From: Rhodococcus sp. 06-235-1A
GTDB lineage: Bacteria; Actinomycetota; Actinomycetes; Mycobacteriales; Mycobacteriaceae
Assembly: GCF_002258785.1 (NCBI RefSeq)
Contig: NZ_NOYI01000021.1
Location: 372,001-436,000 of the forward strand
Reading direction: 5' to 3'
Length of the DNA stretch: 64,000 nt
Made by a program: the position numbers and the translations under genes. The notes below the pieces were generated by a model. The model did no database searches. It was not told the DNA's origin and saw only the letters and a program-made list of their open reading frames with translations. Below, in pieces: positions 56,174 to 64,000 of the stretch. Each line of letters begins with the position of its first letter. The first letter of the stretch is position 1.

Positions 56174-57970
56174 TCAGATGGTTGCGGAGATCAGTGGTCG
56201 GTCGTGGGCAGAGGCGGCGCTGTCCTGGTCGACGTGCAGCCGGTGCCAGCGTTCGAGAACGAAGAGCGTCCACAGCGCGTAGCTGTCACTTCCGTCGGCG
56301 TCGGTGACGAAGCGGCGCAGAGCATCCGGATCGAAATAGCCTCGCTCGAGGGCCCGGTCGGACAGCAGCGTCGTGTCGATCTCGCGTCGCAGTGTCGCGC
56401 CCAGCCAGGCCTCCAGCGGCACAGCCAGTTCCTGTTTGCGCCGGGTCACGATCGACTCGGGTAGGTACCGTGCGGCAACCTGCTTGAGCAACACCTTCTC
56501 TTCGCCGTCGACCAGCTTGCGCGAGGCGGGAATTCGCGCAACGTGCTCGATGAGCCGGTGATCGAGAAACGGGCTGCGTGGCTCGATGGAGTGTGCCATC
56601 GACATCCGATCGATCTTCACCAACTGGGCATCGGCCAGCCAGAAACGCGAGTCGACGGCCATGGCACGGTCGAGGTCCGCAGTCGCGGGGTCGGTTGAGG
56701 CGAAGCGGCCGCGCAGATGATCGATGGGGTGGCCGGGCAAGGTATCTCGGAAACGATCGCTGTAAATTCTGTGCTTGGTCTCGGTCGGGACACCGTCGAC
56801 GAGCACATCTGCATATCGTCGATCGAGGTCGCCGCCGCTCGTCTGCAGCAGTCTGCTGTAGCGCCCGTAGCCGCAGAAGATTTCGTCCGAACCGTCGCCT
56901 GTCAACACGACGGTCACGTGCTCGGAGGCCAAGCGGTACATCGCATCCGACGCGATCGCAGAGGGGAAGGCGAACGGTTCGCCCGTGTGCTCGAGGACTC
57001 GATCGAGCGAGGCCAGAGCGTCGTCGGCTGTCAACGTGACGGTGTGGTGGTGAGTCCCGAACGCGTCGGCAACCAGACGGGCCTGGGCGGACTCGTCGAA
57101 CGCGGGATGATCGAAGCCGACCGAGAAGGTGTGCAGTCCGCGCCCGAGTCGTCGACTCGCCAGCGCGACGACGAGCGACGAATCCAGTCCGCCACTGAGC
57201 ATCGCGCCCAGTGGGACAGCGGATTCGAGGCGGGCGTCGACGGCAGCGACCAGCAGATCGTCGATGTCGTCGACGGTGCTGGACCCGTCACCGGTGAACG
57301 GGAACGTCCAGTACTCGTGGTCGGTGCGCTGACCGTCTCGATCGAACTCGATCACAGTCGCGGGGCGAACCCGCTCGACTCCTCCGAAGATGCTGGACGG
57401 GGCACCCACGATCCGAAAACTCAGATACTGATCGAGTGCTTCGGGGTTGACGTCGGTGCTCACCTGTGGATGCCGGCGGAGCGCGGTCAGCTCGGAGGCG
57501 AACACGATTTCCTGACTGTGGGCCGATAGGTAGATCGGTTTCTTGCCTACCCGGTCTGTTGCCAGGATCAGGCGCTCACGCGCACTGTCGTAGAGCGCAA
57601 CGGCGAACATTCCGTGTAGATGATCGACGAAGTCGAGGCCGAACTCTCGATACAGCTCGGGGATGACGTGGACATCGCTCGTTCCCTCGACCCGCCGTCC
57701 TCTCGACTCGAGCAGGGCACGCAGTTGATGGTGGTTGTAGATCTCACCGTTGACGACCGCAACAACGCTCCGATCGGAGGAGAAGGCCGGCTGTTCGCCT
57801 CCAACCAGGCCCAGGATCTTGAGCCGGCACATCGCCAGTGAGATGCGCTCGTCGTCGAACGATCCGTGTTCGTCGGGACCTCGATGGACCATGGCGGCGC
57901 ACGCCGCGAGCGCGAATCCTCGATCCGGTTGATTGCGTCGAAGTCCGAACGATCCTGCAATTCCGCACAT
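56174..57970 (-). CDS. asparagine synthetase (glutamine-hydrolysing) type amidotransferase
   Basis: A 598-residue class II glutamine amidotransferase/synthetase. Cys2 is the glutaminase nucleophile (MCGIAGSFG), with RGPDEHG and NGEIYNH in the glutaminase half and the PP-loop SGGLDSS in the synthetase half (near residue 260). In a biosynthetic operon such enzymes amidate a pathway acid instead of making asparagine for the cell, as in other peptide-antibiotic clusters. It shares bases with the ligase gene start. Confidence 0.88.
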   Translation of the reverse strand: MCGIAGSFGLRRNQPDRGFALAACAAMVHRGPDEHGSFDDERISLAMCRLKILGLVGGEQPAFSSDRSVVAVVNGEIYNHHQLRALLESRGRRVEGTSDVHVIPELYREFGLDFVDHLHGMFAVALYDSARERLILATDRVGKKPIYLSAHSQEIVFASELTALRRHPQVSTDVNPEALDQYLSFRIVGAPSSIFGGVERVRPATVIEFDRDGQRTDHEYWTFPFTGDGSSTVDDIDDLLVAAVDARLESAVPLGAMLSGGLDSSLVVALASRRLGRGLHTFSVGFDHPAFDESAQARLVADAFGTHHHTVTLTADDALASLDRVLEHTGEPFAFPSAIASDAMYRLASEHVTVVLTGDGSDEIFCGYGRYSRLLQTSGGDLDRRYADVLVDGVPTETKHRIYSDRFRDTLPGHPIDHLRGRFASTDPATADLDRAMAVDSRFWLADAQLVKIDRMSMAHSIEPRSPFLDHRLIEHVARIPASRKLVDGEEKVLLKQVAARYLPESIVTRRKQELAVPLEAWLGATLRREIDTTLLSDRALERGYFDPDALRRFVTDADGSDSYALWTLFVLERWHRLHVDQDSAASAHDRPLISATI

Positions 57971-59205
57971 CAGGGTTCCCTCTTGAGGTTGAATCGGCGT
58001 TTGGCATGACCGGACTGCAGTCCGTGGGGGTCCACACCGACGACTTCGATCGGCCGGACCAACCCCGAGCGGATCATGGTCGCGACATCGGGCGCTGCAG
58101 CGTCGAGCACGCGCCGAAGCTCGTCGACTCTCTCAGCGGTCACATGCGCATCGACGATGCGAAGTACGACACCGCCGTCGTCGACCACCTCGAACGCGGA
58201 TCCTGGGAAGACGCTGGCGACCGCAGTAGCGATGTCGTGCCCACTGAGCCGCTCGCCGTGCTTGGCGTCGCCGTCGATGCGTCCTTCGATGCGATCGAAG
58301 GCCGCCACGCTCCGTCCGCGGTGTTCTATGACGCGGAGTCCGCTGATGGCATCACCGGTCACATATCGCAGCGCCGGAAAGTTCGGCCGCGCAGTGGAAG
58401 TCAGCAGCAGCAGTCCGTCACCCTCTGAACGCGCTGCGGTACTCAGCTGTGCTCGGTAGTCGACTGGATCGATCACCTCGGCAACGATGTGGTCGTGAAA
58501 GTGGTAGAGGCCGGTTTCGGCGTCCGAGTATCCGATTGCACCGATCTCGATGCTTCCGAATACATCGAGAACGTCGGCGCTGTCGAGTGCGAAGTGCCGA
58601 GCCACGTTGGCCCGCCATGCGGCCGGTGCCAGGTCGCCCACCACCATGATCTTTCTCGGACGAATCGACAATCCCTCGGAGGTGGTCATCAGGCGATCGA
58701 GAATCATGGGCATCGTGAACAGCACATCCGGTTGCCAGGTATTCAACTTCTCCACGTGTTCTGCCAAGGGCGCACGGAAGTCGATGTCTCGGGCATCGAA
58801 TCCGAGTTCCTCGAAGACACGTCGCGCCGAGGCAGCGGCATGTCCGGTGCCCAGATCTGCCACCGCAACCGAACCCGGCGGGACGCCGTTGGTGAAGTGC
58901 GAGAACAACTCTCGTCGATGCTGGCAGTACAGATCGTCGTCCACGGTCCCGTACTGGATTCGTTTCCTGGCACCACCGGAGGTTCCGGACGTGAGGTACG
59001 TATCGAGAGTGGGATCGTCGGTTTCGGCGAAATAGTAGTGCTCGGCCAAGATGTCGCCGTCGATGAGCGGCAGTGACGTCAACACCGTCGGGTCGCTGTC
59101 ATGGGCGTTCAACAGTGTTTCGTACCAGGGGAATCGGCGAGTGTAGTCGGCGACGAGTCCGGGTGGGACCTCGATAGCTGACGAGTGTGCGAGTGGGGTG
59201 ACCAC
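57970..59205 (-). CDS. acyl-adenylate-forming ligase, PaaK-like
   Basis: A 411-residue adenylate-forming enzyme. It carries the P-loop YLTSGTSGGARKR (residues 70-82), the A5-like FGSIEIGAIGYS, the A7-like RYVTGDAISGL and a short C-terminal lid ending GHAKRRFNLKREP with the A10-type Lys. This is the PaaK/CapK-like branch. It should activate an acid for transfer to an amine or CoA. GTG 59205 follows AAAGGA. It is a good candidate for the amide-forming partner of the ATP-grasp ligase. Confidence 0.83.
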   Translation of the reverse strand: MVTPLAHSSAIEVPPGLVADYTRRFPWYETLLNAHDSDPTVLTSLPLIDGDILAEHYYFAETDDPTLDTYLTSGTSGGARKRIQYGTVDDDLYCQHRRELFSHFTNGVPPGSVAVADLGTGHAAASARRVFEELGFDARDIDFRAPLAEHVEKLNTWQPDVLFTMPMILDRLMTTSEGLSIRPRKIMVVGDLAPAAWRANVARHFALDSADVLDVFGSIEIGAIGYSDAETGLYHFHDHIVAEVIDPVDYRAQLSTAARSEGDGLLLLTSTARPNFPALRYVTGDAISGLRVIEHRGRSVAAFDRIEGRIDGDAKHGERLSGHDIATAVASVFPGSAFEVVDDGGVVLRIVDAHVTAERVDELRRVLDAAAPDVATMIRSGLVRPIEVVGVDPHGLQSGHAKRRFNLKREP

Positions 59206-59235
59206 CAGTGAGTCCTTTCGGCCGGTCAGCGCGGG

Positions 59236-60291
59236 CTACTGCCAGCGAGTGGTGTCTGCGAAGAAGTCGACGATCGGGTCGGACAGGCCGCGTTCGAGGG
59301 CGGCGCGATAGACGTAGTTGCCGACTGCGAGGTCGAGGATGCCCAACCCGAACGGTGAGAAAATGATCGGCTTGTCGGCGGAGACCGTGAAGTCGTCGGA
59401 CAGCAGGCCCGCGATGGTTCCGTCGATGAAGTCGGTGTGGCCGTACTTCTGTTGTGCCAGATGTGGGGAACTGTTGGCGTTCAAGCAATGGTCTATGTCG
59501 TCGACGACGTTGTGCGCGGCGGCGATCACGTCGGGTCCGATGTCGCGGAGTGAGACGTTCAGAACGATCTGACCCGGTCGAAACGCGCCGTCCTCGACTA
59601 TCCAGGGGTCTGCAGCGGTGGTGACGAGAACGACGATGTCTGCAGACTGCAGATCGGCGTCGACGTCGGTACTGACCTCTGCGAGAAGGTCCACCGATCG
59701 GGCGTGGTCGGTGAGAGCTCGAGCGTAGGAGGACACGTTGTCGTGCACGAGAAGCTCGCCGATCTCCCAGTCGGCGGCCGCGAAGAAGTCGACCACAGCA
59801 CGCCCGAGGACGCCTGCCCCGACCACCAATACTCGTTGTGCCCGACGGCGTCCGGCGAGCAACTCGGCACCCAGCACTGCCGAGGCGGCGGTTCGTGCGG
59901 CGCTGATGTGCGATGCCTCCATGCATGCCACGGGATAGCCGGTGGAGTAGTCGTTGAGGATCAGGACCGCGGATGCGCGAGGAACGTTGTGATCGATGTT
60001 GGCGGGGAAACTGCCGATCCATTTGATGCCGGCGATGTCGTTGCTACCGCCGAGGTATGCGGGAAGGGCGATGATGCGTGCGTTCGGTTTGTCGGGGAAC
60101 CTCAGAAAGTGGCTTCGAGGATTGACCGATCGGCCCTCGTGGTGATCGAGGTACGCGGCGCGTACGACATCTACGATGTCCGAACGCGAACCGGCGATGA
60201 CGTCTCTGACGACATCCCCGCGCACCACGTCGAAACCGAACAAGCCACCAGGACGCGTTGGCAGAGGTGCAGCTTCCACTGTGTCGGTCAT
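59236..60291 (-). CDS. sbnB: N-(2-amino-2-carboxyethyl)-L-glutamate dehydrogenase, SbnB
   Basis: A 351-residue member of the ornithine cyclodeaminase/mu-crystallin family of the SbnB type. The start FDVVRGDVVRDVIAGSRSD, the PAYLGGSNDIAGIKWIGSFP segment and the NAD-binding VVGAGVLGRAVVDFF are clear. With SbnA it releases L-2,3-diaminopropionate from the glutamate adduct. ATG 60291 overlaps the SbnA stop as ATGA, so the two enzymes are co-translated. Confidence 0.9.
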   Translation of the reverse strand: MTDTVEAAPLPTRPGGLFGFDVVRGDVVRDVIAGSRSDIVDVVRAAYLDHHEGRSVNPRSHFLRFPDKPNARIIALPAYLGGSNDIAGIKWIGSFPANIDHNVPRASAVLILNDYSTGYPVACMEASHISAARTAASAVLGAELLAGRRRAQRVLVVGAGVLGRAVVDFFAAADWEIGELLVHDNVSSYARALTDHARSVDLLAEVSTDVDADLQSADIVVLVTTAADPWIVEDGAFRPGQIVLNVSLRDIGPDVIAAAHNVVDDIDHCLNANSSPHLAQQKYGHTDFIDGTIAGLLSDDFTVSADKPIIFSPFGLGILDLAVGNYVYRAALERGLSDPIVDFFADTTRWQ

Positions 60292-61292
60292 GCGGGAACC
60301 TTCCTGTTCTGGACCGCACGATCTCGGGCGGTCGGGTAGGGGATCAGTGGATCGGGACCGAAGGTGTCGAGCACCCAGTCGTCGTCGTAGACGGTGTCGA
60401 CGTACCGATCACCCATGTCCGGGGAGATCGCCGCAACGCGCGATCCCGGTGGAATCTGCTCGGCGCTCTGCGCGAGGGCCGCGAGGACGGTTCCCGTCGA
60501 GCCGCCGACGAGCACCCCGTAGGTACGCGCGACGTGCCTGCACATACGCACAGCCTCGGACTCGGGAACTGTCACCTCCGCGTCGGCTGTGCCGCTCCGA
60601 TAGATATCGGGCCTACGGCTGGCACCCAGACCGGGCACGAAACGCGGGCCCGCAGCACCACCGAAGGTGACCGATCCGACCGAATCCACGGCCACGATGC
60701 GTGTCCAGGGCGAGAACCTACGGAAATGCTCGGCGCATCCCATCAGGGTTCCGGTCGTCCCGGCCCCGATGAACACCTGGTCGACATGGCCCAGCTCGCG
60801 CAGAATCGACGTTGCTGTGCCGAGGGCGTGGGCGTTGGGGTTGGCAGGATTGGCGTACTGATTGAGCCAGAGGAGTGTCGAATCGTTGCCGAGGCGTTCG
60901 CGGATGACGGCGATACGCGTCCCCAGATAACCGCCGTTCGCGTCGCGGTCACGAACCTGGACGACGTGTGCGCCGAGAGCGCGGATGGTGCGCAGGCTCT
61001 GCCGAGAGACGTTGGGGTCGACCACGCACGTGAAGAGGTAGCCCTTTTCTGCGCACACCATCGCAATTGCTACGCCCAAACTGCCCGACGTCGACTCGAT
61101 GACGTGTCCACCGGCGGTGAGAATTCCGCGGCGTTCGGCGTCCTCGATCATGGCAATAGCGGGTTTCAGCTTGATCGATCCTGCGGCATTCAGCCCTTCC
61201 AATTTCACGTAAACTGTCGAATTTTCGACAAGTCCTTGCATTTCCAGAAAGATTTGATCGTTCACTATCTGGTGAGCCCGTTGATAGATCAT
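60288..61292 (-). CDS. sbnA: N-(2-amino-2-carboxyethyl)-L-glutamate synthase, SbnA
   Basis: A 334-residue PLP enzyme of the cysteine-synthase fold. The PLP lysine is in the LNAAGSIKLKPA motif, the phosphate loop in ESTSGSLGVAIA, and GAGTTGTLMG binds the cofactor. It condenses phosphoserine and glutamate. ATG 61292 follows GAGGGA; longer readings lack a ribosome site. It is the first gene of the ten-gene operon, and the divergent HTH-membrane protein gene lies 181 bp away. Confidence 0.9.
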   Translation of the reverse strand: MIYQRAHQIVNDQIFLEMQGLVENSTVYVKLEGLNAAGSIKLKPAIAMIEDAERRGILTAGGHVIESTSGSLGVAIAMVCAEKGYLFTCVVDPNVSRQSLRTIRALGAHVVQVRDRDANGGYLGTRIAVIRERLGNDSTLLWLNQYANPANPNAHALGTATSILRELGHVDQVFIGAGTTGTLMGCAEHFRRFSPWTRIVAVDSVGSVTFGGAAGPRFVPGLGASRRPDIYRSGTADAEVTVPESEAVRMCRHVARTYGVLVGGSTGTVLAALAQSAEQIPPGSRVAAISPDMGDRYVDTVYDDDWVLDTFGPDPLIPYPTARDRAVQNRKVPA

Positions 61293-61415
61293 CGTGTCCC
61301 TCGTTGACGGTGCGCCCAAAGGGTCCGGCGCATTGTGTTGGATGTGGGCGAATGATCGACCTGATCGACAACGACCGTGACACGTTTGCCTGTCAAACAA
61401 AATAGGTTGCCAGAA

Positions 61416-61451
61416 GTTGAACAATGTTTACCCAGGTTGACAAGGGTTTAC
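61416..61451. promoter_or_regulatory. tandem GTTGA...GTTTAC repeats, candidate operator
   Basis: GTTGAACAATGTTTAC (61416-61431) and GTTGACAAGGGTTTAC (61436-61451) are direct repeats with 12 of 16 matches, offset by 20 bp (about two helical turns). They lie in the divergent promoter between sbnA and the HTH-membrane protein gene, 23 bp before its GTG, a natural binding region for its HTH. Confidence 0.55.
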
Positions 61452-61473
61452 AGCCCGTTTTACAGTCGCGCCC

Positions 61474-62658
61474 GTGAACTCCAACGAAGCGCGCATGCTG
61501 CTGACGGGCGAACTGATCTCTCTTCGCCGTAGGGCCGGAGACCCCAGCCTCAGGGCTCTCGCCGAAAGTGCGGGATGCAGCCATACAACAGTGGCTAAAT
61601 GTTTCGATCCGGAATCGGCATTGATCTCGTTCAGGTCGCATTCGTTGATCTGCGCTGCGCTCGAATGCACTGACAAAGAATCACAGAGATTGGAACTATT
61701 GTGGAAATTGTCGAAGAATGAGAATGGAGTAGAACTGCAGGAGAGGGAAATCTCTGCAGTCGTGGCCGCCGGTAATCCCAGCGATGATTTCCGGCGGGCC
61801 GCACTGGTGATCACTTCGGCACTGTTGCTGATGTCGACGCTGGGCGTTCTGGTGGGCCTCGCGCCTGGAGCCGTGGCGCGCAATCAGCTTCTCGTCGACT
61901 CTGCTCAGCTACTGTTCGCTTCCATCGCGGCATCGATCTTCGCGGTGACATCATGGCGAAACCGCACCGACACCCTCCACCGCGTGTCAGTGCTGATGGC
62001 GATAGGTCTCGGAGGGTGGGCGATCGGTCAGTGCTACTGGACCGTGGCCCACAACGCATTCGAGGACCCGCTACCGAATCTCGAGTTGGGCAACATCGCG
62101 TACTACCTGCTGCCGGTCTGCGCGATCCCGGCCTTGTGGATGCGTGCGTCGCATCTCGGCGCGATCAAGAACCGTCCGACGGCGATCTCGGGTCTGGTCA
62201 TGGTAGGAATTGCGGCGTTCGCCACGACACTGGCGTTCGTGACCATCTCGTCCTCGTTCTCCACGGGATCGCAATCGTGGGTGTCGGTGATGTATCCGAC
62301 CACGAGCATGGTGTTGGCGGCAGTGGCCGCCATGCCCATCCTCACCGCGCAACGCGATCTGATGACACTCGTTCTTGCAGTGGGGTTCTCTGGTCTGACC
62401 ATCTCGGATTTCGCATTCGTCATCGTCACGACCAGTCCCGGTGCCGCCGGTCTCCCGGCCGGAACCACCCTCGGATACCTACTGTTCACTCTCGCCATGT
62501 GCTGCGCGGCGGTGATCACGTCGGTGCCTCGAACCGTCCGCAGCAGTGTGTCGAACGCGAAGACCGACTCACGAGCGCGTGACATGAGTCAGAGTCTGTC
62601 GACCGAAGCGCCCGCACTCGGTGTGCCCGATCCGTCGCCCCCCAGCTCGGTACCGTAG
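61474..62658 (+). CDS. HTH domain fused to polytopic membrane domain
   Basis: A 394-residue protein. Residues 1-80 form an XRE-like HTH (LISLRRRAGDPSLRALAESAGCSHTTVAKCF), followed by about eight predicted membrane helices (about 108-129, 139-158, 170-188, 202-222, 233-255, 270-290, 297-319, 330-348) and a polar tail. Such one-component membrane regulators are uncommon. GTG 61474 is used. It is divergent from the diaminopropionate operon and is its likely regulator, perhaps sensing the product or envelope stress. Confidence 0.75.
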   Translation: MNSNEARMLLTGELISLRRRAGDPSLRALAESAGCSHTTVAKCFDPESALISFRSHSLICAALECTDKESQRLELLWKLSKNENGVELQEREISAVVAAGNPSDDFRRAALVITSALLLMSTLGVLVGLAPGAVARNQLLVDSAQLLFASIAASIFAVTSWRNRTDTLHRVSVLMAIGLGGWAIGQCYWTVAHNAFEDPLPNLELGNIAYYLLPVCAIPALWMRASHLGAIKNRPTAISGLVMVGIAAFATTLAFVTISSSFSTGSQSWVSVMYPTTSMVLAAVAAMPILTAQRDLMTLVLAVGFSGLTISDFAFVIVTTSPGAAGLPAGTTLGYLLFTLAMCCAAVITSVPRTVRSSVSNAKTDSRARDMSQSLSTEAPALGVPDPSPPSSVP

Positions 62659-62802
62659 CGGGGTGGTGTCGAGACAGGGAAGCGCGGTCGGTAGCCACCG
62701 GTACCAACGGGCGCCCCGACCCACCCGCACACGACAGCGGCGACACCTGTTGGGAAAGCGACAAAATCGCCGATGAAGGGTACGAACCGCTAGGCTCGTT
62801 CG

Positions 62803-64000
62803 GTGACGGACTCAACGTGGGACGGGTACGTCCGTGTGCGCGGCGCTACCGAGCACAACCTGGTAGCTGTCGATGTCGACATTCCCCGCAATGCGTTCGT
62901 CGCGTTCACAGGGGTGTCGGGGTCCGGGAAGTCGTCACTGGCTTTCAGCACTTTGTACGCCGAAGCGCAGCGACGTTATTTCGAGTCTGTGGCCCCGTAC
63001 GCACGTCGGCTGCTTCAGCAAGTGGGTGCACCTCATGTCGCGTCCATCACCGGCCTTCCCCCAGCCGTTGCGCTGCAGCAACGCCGGGGTTCACCCAGTT
63101 CACGCTCGAGCGTCGGCACCATCACCACGATGTCGAACCTCCTGCGCATGCTCTACTCCCGGGCCGGTACCTATCCCGACGGTGCGCCCTTGCTCCCGGC
63201 AGAAGCGTTCTCACCCAACACCGTCGCCGGCGCCTGCCCGCGGTGCGGCGGATTGGGTGAATTCCATGATGTGACAACGGACCTGCTCGTTCCCGACCCG
63301 TCGCTGAGCATTCGTGAGGGCGCGATCGCTGCGTGGCCGGGTGCCTGGCAAGGCGCAAACCTGCGCAGCATCGTCAGCGGCATGGGTATCGACATCGACG
63401 CGCCGTGGCGCACGCTGAAGAAGAAGGACCGGGAGTGGCTTCTCTTCACCGACGAGCATCCCAAGGTGTGGATCGAACCGGAAGAGGGCAGAGTCGACCA
63501 CAGTTACGAAGGCAAGTTCTGGAGCGCCCGCAGCCATGTCATGCACGTTCTGACCGACTCGAACAGCGAGCGCATGCGGGAACGCGCTCTGCAATTCACC
63601 GAGACCGTCCGCTGCCCGATGTGCTCCGGAAGCGGACTGCGCGCCGACGCGCTGGCCGTCACCGTCACCGGCCGGTCGATCGCCGAGATCAATGCGGTCT
63701 CGCTGACAGAACTTGCCGCGATACTGCGCCCCATTGCCGAAGAGTCGGGGGAGGCCACGGAGGTGGCGGTACGCATCACCGCCGACCTGCTGGCCAGGAT
63801 CGACGTGCTGCTCGAGTTGGGCTTGGGATATTTGTCGCTCGGCCGTAGCTCGACGACTCTGTCGCCAGGCGAGACGCAGCGATTGCGGATCGCCACTCAG
63901 CTCCGCTCGGGGCTCTTCGGGGTGGTGTACGTGTTGGACGAACCCTCTGCCGGGCTGCATCCCGCGGATGCCGAGCCACTGCTCGACGTCCTGGACCAGC
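62803..64000 (+). CDS. UvrA-like ABC ATPase (partial, runs off right edge)
   Basis: About 399 codons of a UvrA-family ATPase are visible from GTG 62803. The N-terminus has RGATEHNLVAVDVDIPRNAF, Walker A GVSGSGKSS, a zinc-finger CPRCGG, a second CPMCSG and the signature LSPGETQRLRIATQL with Walker B VYVLDEP. The missing UvrB-binding-domain length suggests the class II (UvrA2/DrrC-like) branch rather than housekeeping UvrA. Such paralogues occur in antibiotic clusters as self-resistance, but this is also a common stand-alone actinobacterial gene. Confidence 0.87.
   Translation, partial: MTDSTWDGYVRVRGATEHNLVAVDVDIPRNAFVAFTGVSGSGKSSLAFSTLYAEAQRRYFESVAPYARRLLQQVGAPHVASITGLPPAVALQQRRGSPSSRSSVGTITTMSNLLRMLYSRAGTYPDGAPLLPAEAFSPNTVAGACPRCGGLGEFHDVTTDLLVPDPSLSIREGAIAAWPGAWQGANLRSIVSGMGIDIDAPWRTLKKKDREWLLFTDEHPKVWIEPEEGRVDHSYEGKFWSARSHVMHVLTDSNSERMRERALQFTETVRCPMCSGSGLRADALAVTVTGRSIAEINAVSLTELAAILRPIAEESGEATEVAVRITADLLARIDVLLELGLGYLSLGRSSTTLSPGETQRLRIATQLRSGLFGVVYVLDEPSAGLHPADAEPLLDVLDQ

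Overview
The window is high-GC DNA, and most genes are packed head-to-tail with ATGA or GTGA overlaps. Gene content (PrpR-type regulation of the methylcitrate cycle, MesX/MesD methionine synthesis, SbnA/SbnB enzymes, PrpD/PrpB/PrpC) and codon use point to a mycolic-acid actinobacterium, most likely a Rhodococcus or close relative. This is inferred from gene content; there is no rRNA in the window.

Layout. 1-3.7 kb: family-5 ABC importer (peptide/nickel type, cut by the left edge) divergent from an ArsR sensor, with a perfect palindrome between them. 3.7-7.4 kb: cobalamin riboswitch, BtuC-BtuD-BtuF-like importer and a small Cys-rich ferredoxin-like protein. 7.5-12.7 kb: PrpR divergent from prpD-prpB-prpC (propionate catabolism). 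12.7-15.9 kb: LysR regulator and MesX-MesD folate-independent methionine synthase pair. 16.06-33.04 kb: a defence island bounded by two near-identical direct repeats of about 455 bp, each carrying the 3' half of a tRNA; a decayed tyrosine recombinase lies inside the left repeat. The island holds a type II Thoeris-like pair (TIR ThsB plus membrane/macro ThsA) overlapping a HIT hydrolase gene, a Hachiman/AbpAB-like nuclease-helicase pair, a proteasome-fold Ntn hydrolase with a Cys-rich insertion, a CBASS pair (SLATT effector plus CD-NTase with fused sensor) and several unrecognised genes. 33.1-37.1 kb: MFS exporter/TetR pair and a thioesterase-HxlR-(broken aldo-keto reductase) operon. 37.2-44.3 kb: tartrate/C4-dicarboxylate catabolism (tartrate/D-malate dehydrogenase, frameshifted FAH-family gene, D-2-hydroxyacid dehydrogenase, DctA, D-tartrate dehydratase, GntR regulator); four CTTATAAG boxes mark a probable regulon. 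A third, shorter copy of the island repeat lies at 44.6 kb. 45.0-49.3 kb: TPR-VOC fusion, secretory-type lipase, TetR and alpha/beta hydrolase.

49.3-61.3 kb: a ten-gene minus-strand operon that looks like a natural-product cluster without NRPS or PKS: SbnA/SbnB (2,3-diaminopropionate), an acyl-adenylate ligase, an asparagine-synthetase-type amidotransferase, an AspH-fold oxygenase, an ATP-grasp ligase, a DUF1116 protein, an MFS exporter, a threonine-aldolase-like PLP enzyme and a DMT transporter. A divergent gene for an HTH domain fused to about eight membrane helices (61.5-62.7 kb) probably controls it. The right edge cuts a UvrA-like ABC ATPase.

The strongest candidates for undescribed biology are the diaminopropionate cluster, the Thoeris-HIT operon and the proteasome-like protein in the defence island.
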